Source: Siphonodentalium dalli (lineage: Eukaryota > Mollusca > Scaphopoda > Gadilida > Siphonodentaliidae). Taken from it: a stretch of DNA of 64,000 nucleotides. Position numbers and translations under genes: made by a program. The notes under the pieces are model-generated. The model was given only the letters and a program-made list of their open reading frames with translations. It was not told where the DNA came from and searched no databases. Location of the stretch: assembly GCA_032622095.1 (NCBI GenBank), contig CP136068.1, positions 161,283,465-161,347,464 on the forward strand. The letters are read 5' to 3'. The number at the start of each line of letters is the position of its first letter. The stretch's first letter is position 1. Below, one piece after another: positions 59,511 through 64,000 of this stretch.

Positions 59511-59755
59511 ATCTCTCAAATAAACAAGCTGTACTAAAATAAACAACACAAACACAAATAAACAAGCTGTACTATAGTAAACAACATAACCACTATGAAA
59601 ATGAACCATAAATGTGTACTTCTCCACCCCGTAAACATAATAAACCATATAAACACAAATATACAAGCTGTACTAAAGTAAATAATATACCCACGACGAG
59701 TATGAAAATGAACCTTACATGAATACCTCTCCACCCCCGTGAACATTCCACACAC
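59511..59755. repeat. Tandem duplication of about 112 bp
   Basis: Two and a part copies share CACAAATAAACAAGCTGTAC, TATGAAAATGAACC and CCTCTCCACCCC. Confidence 0.75.
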
Positions 59756-59984
59756 TCTCCATACCCCGATACAAAATTCATCCCGAGATGCAACTCCCAC
59801 TGAATCAAACCCGATCGACATATGACACAAGCAACAAGCAGTTACCGGGTTAATGCATCCACATATTTAACACAACGTCGATGTAGCGGTATGTGTCCAT
59901 TTTGAAGTATGCCTAAATTATCGTGTATTTGTTGGGCGGTTGGTGGACATGTTCTATCTCAGGGCCCACACTTTTTCGTTTTTT

Positions 59985-60610
59985 GTGTTCCTAATTTCCG
60001 ATTTCCTGGCCAAATATACGCTTACTTCTCAACAGTAGTGATTAAATGTTGCAAATTAAAGAAGGAGAGAGGTTATGCTGTCGAATGATGTACAATGTTT
60101 TATTGTTTCATTGAGTAAAATGCGTGAAAATTGAGCTTATATATCTGTTCCTCATTCCTGTTACTCGGAATTGTTTTTTGCTAATTTCTGATTCACCGCT
60201 CGACGTTCCTAGCCAATTATATGCTTACTTCTAAAAAGTGGTGTTTAAATGTTGCAATATTAAAAAGAAGGGGAGAGGCTATGCTTTCGAATGATGTATA
60301 ACATGTATTGTTTCATTGCGTAAAATGCGTGGACATTAACTTTATATCTCTGTTCCTCATTGCTGTTACTCGGAAAATTTTACGTTTTAGCTAATTTCTG
60401 ATTCACCGCTCGACGTTCCTGGCCAATTATGCGCTTAGTTCTCGAAAGAAGTGTTTAAATGTTGCAGTAATCGTGAAGTGGAGAGGCCATTCTTTCGTAA
60501 TATGTATAAAATGGATTGTTTTATAGCGTAAAACGCGAGAAATATGAGCTTATATATCTGTTCCTTACTCCTGCTACTCGAAATAGTCATTCTGTTACTC
60601 GGAAGTGGTT
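59985..60610. repeat. Tandem repeat of about 209 bp, three copies
   Basis: Copies start at about 59989, 60180 and 60389 with CTAATTTCTGATTCACCGCT (partly deleted in the first). They share TTCCTGGCCAAT, TGCTTACTTCT, TTAAATGTTGCA, GGAGAGG, GTAAAATGCG and TTATATCTCTGTTCCTCAT, then TGTTACTCGGAA. Between copies 1 and 2, CTGTTCCTCATTCCTGTTAC closes the unit. Confidence 0.85.
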
Positions 60611-62430
60611 CATGTTCCTCGTTCCGTTCCTGTTACTCGAAATAGTCAATCTCCACACATGAACATTTTATCACATTATAAGACATCGATATGCGACATT
60701 GGACAGATTCGTTGGCATACTTATACTAGGCGTGCATGTGTAATGGAATCGAATTAACAACACGTGCATAAATGTTTCTTGGGCAAAAGGTTATTATTTC
60801 AATGATACTTTAACAATTATTGTTAATGCGGCAATAATTAATTTCTGTTTCGATGTTATAGCGCATACAAATGTTCCCACTGACTCCTCCGACTAGAATT
60901 GTGTAGGACAAGTTTGACTAGATCGTTGAATACGTGCACAAATGAGAGGCCATCATTTGTCCTCTATTTGAGTTATAAGCTGCAAGTATGGTGCACCTAT
61001 TTATTTATCCATGATGTGTAAAACAAATTGTAAAGATCAATCACAATGGGTAACGGTCATTTATAAAGGCGCCACTTGTGTCAACTTGTTCTAGGTCATA
61101 TGTTCCATTGATAAAGACTACATGGTAAAATGTTATGACATCAGTAAGGTTTGTTATTGAGTATTTCATATATCTATATAGTATATATAGCTTGGAAAAC
61201 GGTATTTCTATTGGTCTATCGACCCTACTAACAGCGACATGTTTTGTATAAATGGTTCAAGTTTCAACTCTTCAAAAGGCAGCGAAGTCGGCAATCGTGA
61301 AATCTGAGCAACATAAACACAGTCCAGCGACTATGACATGATTCACATTACCAGGAGCCTACGTCACCAGCCAAATATCTAACACAAACCGGCATTGACT
61401 TCAAATTTGTTTAAATCATATATACACGTTTGTCAGACGGGATAACATGCGCTATGAACAATGCACATTCAAGACAAGCAATCATTAAAACCCATGGATT
61501 AGTGCCAAATACACTCGTGTGCGCTATGAACGATGCAAACAACATGGCAAGTATAATGTACATGAACTCATGACTGGGATCTCTTTCAGATTATATTAAG
61601 TATGGTCGTGGTGTGGTATGGATCAATGGCGTTTGTTCCAAATCCGGAAACAGCTATGTCTTGGGGCGGGAGAGGGGTTCGTGACAAAATTTGCAAACCC
61701 ATGGTTGAAAACTATAATTTCCACCCCACGCTCTGTGCAAATTGTTTATTTTTTCCAGTCCAACGTTTGGTACACACCCCCCAAAAATTAGTAAATAAAT
61801 CAGAATAATATGAAAAAAACATTATATCAACCTTGTTCAATCTAGCAATTAATATTTAGCATATTCCAACATATTAATATAACACGTATTAACAATGGAA
61901 TTGTAGTAGCATGATTGGAAGCAAAGCCATAACAACAGTTCACATATGTATCTGCTTGCAATCGTTTTGCCAACATTGATACTTTTGAGTGAATATGTAA
62001 AAATATACATAGGGATTAAATGTTTGGCCTGTAACTGTTACCTCAATTATAATGGTAAATGATTATGCACATACAATGTTCAAGTTGGAAAATGCACTCC
62101 ATTTTGCATCCAAATGGACTGGGCAGTATGTCAGTGATTGTTTGATTGATTATGTGTGATGTACATACAGTACCATCCTATACAAAATGTCGGACATCGA
62201 AGGACCCGCCCACCCCGTCCCTGTGTCTGGACTTTTCTGTAGATCCCCCTATGACCTCGGAAAATCTGTTTCATATTATGTTAAGTCTAACAGGTAGCAA
62301 GACCAGCTACATCGGAATCTGATAAACATAAACTAAAGATGGCAACCAGAATAAGGGTATCATTGTATTAGTCCAAATAGACGTCTCCGTATAACATTTA
62401 AATTGATTGACATGTCTAGTTGTAGAAGCA
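60611..62430. other. No confident gene
   Basis: One weak exon candidate follows CTCTTTCAG at 61591, reading a phase-1 frame with GRGVVWING before a stop within about 35 codons. It is too short and unsupported to call. Otherwise AT-rich unique DNA. Confidence 0.4.
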
Positions 62431-62695
62431 CACTCAGGTGATATCGGTTTCTCACAGAACACAAGCTCGACCAGCAACAGTTTACTCGAGAGACTGTTGG
62501 AAGTGTTCAAGGTGATAGTATAAGTGAAATGACGTTTAATTATTAAACACAAGTCAATGCTATATACATACTCAGGAGATATCGGTTTCCCGTAGAACAC
62601 AAGCTCGACCAGCAACAGTTTACTTGAGAGAAGTATTCAAGGTGATAGCATAAGTGAAATGACGTTTAATTATTAAACACACATCAATGCTATAT
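62431..62695. repeat. Tandem duplication of about 135 bp
   Basis: Two copies (62431-62566, 62570-62695) share GATATCGGTTTC, AACACAAGCTCGACCAGCAA, CAGTTTACT(C/T)GAGAGA, AAGTGAAATGACGTTTAATT and TCAATGCTATATAC. Confidence 0.85.
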
Positions 62696-62981
62696 ACTTT
62701 GCGCCAGTCCCCGGTTTGTCCCCCTTTGTGTGAAATATCTCATAACACCATATAATGAACTCATCTTCCCAATATGAACGCCCACATAGGTTATTGATCT
62801 CACACGTAGAATCACCTTTGGACTTTTTCCGCTTAGCTGCTCTCCACCCACATCAATTGGGTACGTTATTCGTGTCACAGAACGATGACCTCCCCAACCA
62901 GAATTAAATCATGGCTGACATTCGACACATATTGTGAAGTATAGCATTTGTTTGACTTTTGATCCATGTGACCCATATAAA

Positions 62982-63356
62982 ATGGAAGACTCCTTTGTGT
63001 GTGAGCCATGTGATGCGAAACTAATAAAGCAACGAAGGCCTCCAGCAGAGAGATACATTAAAGGACAAAACTGGTGTTGGTTCTGGGATCGGTTGAAATT
63101 CGGATTGTTGTGTGTATTGCTGTCCAATGTTGTCCGTGTTTGTGCCCATCCTTTCGAATCTCAAGCAGATGGTTTTCTGACCGAAACAAAACTTTCAAAT
63201 TACAAGAGATGTGAGACAATGTGCAAGAGACACGCGGACTGTACCAAGATCGGATACAATGTTAAAACAAAGATATGTGTTCTCATGCAGCCAGATGATT
63301 CCGGAGTAACACAACCGTCAAATGAGTGGTTCATGCTAGATATCGAAGGCACAAAT
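62982..63356 (+). CDS. Probable first exon of a PAN/apple-like secreted or membrane protein
   Basis: The open frame from the first ATG (62982) runs 125 codons to a good donor, GTAAGA, at 63357; without splicing it stops at 63368 after four more codons. Residues 1-35 are polar with Cys and Trp. Residues about 38-52 (FGLLCVLLSNVVRVC) are hydrophobic and end in CAHP, like a signal peptide or signal anchor. Then come ADGFLTETKLSNYKRCETMC, DCTKIGY and KICVL. The spacing C-x3-C-x5-C-x10-C and the final Cys-Val-Leu resemble a PAN/apple domain. The 36 residues before the hydrophobic stretch are long for a signal peptide, so the true exon may begin at an acceptor further in. No downstream exon lies in the window. 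The domain call is by pattern only. Confidence 0.5.
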
Positions 63357-63368
63357 GTAAGACTTTAG

Positions 63369-64000
63369 TTATATATTCGTGTTCTTATAAACGAAAATCG
63401 TCAAAATCTAACAGATTTATTTGTCAGTGTGCTCGGATGGGCACCATCTTTGTTGGAGACATTTCTAATTAAAAAATCACAGTTGATTCAAACCCCACAA
63501 TTCGACCATTAAGGCCTAGTGGCGCGTTTTTCATGAACGGAAAAATCTGAAAAACATTTTCAATAAAAAATCCTCTGTATCGAATGCTCCAGCGAATGCT
63601 CAATGATCAGCAAGTTCATTGCAATATAGAATATAAACCGTCATCAAGAGAACACTACTAACATTTTGTAATTAATTTATTATTTAGACTTTTTCCGTAT
63701 ATAGATACCAAGAACTTCTAGAATGTTTGTATACAAGCTAAACTGTTAACTATATATATAATTAGCCACAAACGGTAAACACGCTTCGTTATCTTGAAAA
63801 CAGACATAATAAGATTTATAAACCGGTTCACACCCCTCGGCCAATCAAATTGCTCCAATTCATGAACAATATTTCTTGTATGAATCTGTATTTCAACGGG
63901 GCCAAAATACAGACTTCGAGCTAAATATCACACATAAATTGACATTAATTGGATAGTAAGCTGAAAGGAGATCGGAGCGTAGGTGAGCAATTCTAAAAAT
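63369..64000. other. Probable intron; nothing recognised
   Basis: AT-rich DNA after the donor at 63357. No second exon of the PAN-like gene was seen before the window ends. Confidence 0.4.

Noticed and set aside
61592-61690. Possible exon after CTCTTTCAG coding GRGVVWING
   Set aside because: It ends in a stop within about 35 codons, has no donor, and the short resemblance to glycosidase-like or scavenger-receptor-like strands is not enough.
1-64000. tRNA, rRNA, CRISPR or prokaryotic-type operons
   Set aside because: None was recognised by eye. The repeats have no spacer regularity of a CRISPR array, and genes are split by introns. A tRNA scan was not possible here.

Overview
This is a eukaryotic window, most likely from a lophotrochozoan invertebrate and plausibly a mollusc. 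The taxon is an inference; the sequence does not fix it. The DNA is AT-rich and gene-poor, with short phase-1 exons separated by multi-kilobase introns, many minisatellites, LINE and Ty3/gypsy debris, and large amounts of Helitron-type repeat. There are no operons, ribosome-binding sites, CRISPR arrays or recognisable RNA genes. Nearly all long open frames are chance frames inside repeats.

One gene can be followed across about 31.7 kb on the + strand. It has an EGF-like exon (10528-10641), a Thr/Ala-rich mucin-like exon (17049-17480), the N-terminal half of a C-type lectin domain (33790-33972) and its C-terminal half with the stop codon (41966-42183). All internal junctions are phase 1, so the exons join in frame. 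The 5' end (signal peptide, further EGF exons) lies upstream or was not recognised. Degenerate second copies of three exon types lie beside the good ones: EGF at about 12016, Thr-rich at about 24150 and lectin C-terminal at about 45833.

The introns are filled by mobile DNA. The first holds a decayed Ty3/gypsy element (12290-15420, minus strand; order PR-IN-RT-RNaseH) and a Helitron-like element ending at 16235. The next holds two arrays of non-autonomous Helitron-like elements joined head to tail (17769-24052 and 25524-33164, 15 units in total). The lectin intron holds a LINE on the + strand (35230-36601), a second LINE on the - strand (37747-40336) and a roughly 46-bp minisatellite rich in CACGTG (40770-41890). 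The last exon's 3' end and UTR are triplicated in tandem (1.18-kb period, 42112-45612), and part of the unit reappears inverted at 46188-46800.

From 46.8 to 62.9 kb I see no confident gene. The stretch holds palindromic MITE-like elements, a 1-kb segmental duplication, a dispersed repeat shared with position 3431, a block of degenerate TTAGGG-like sequence between inverted arms (56955-59070), and several short tandem duplications. At the right edge (62982-63356) is a probable first exon of another secreted or membrane protein with a PAN/apple-like cysteine pattern.
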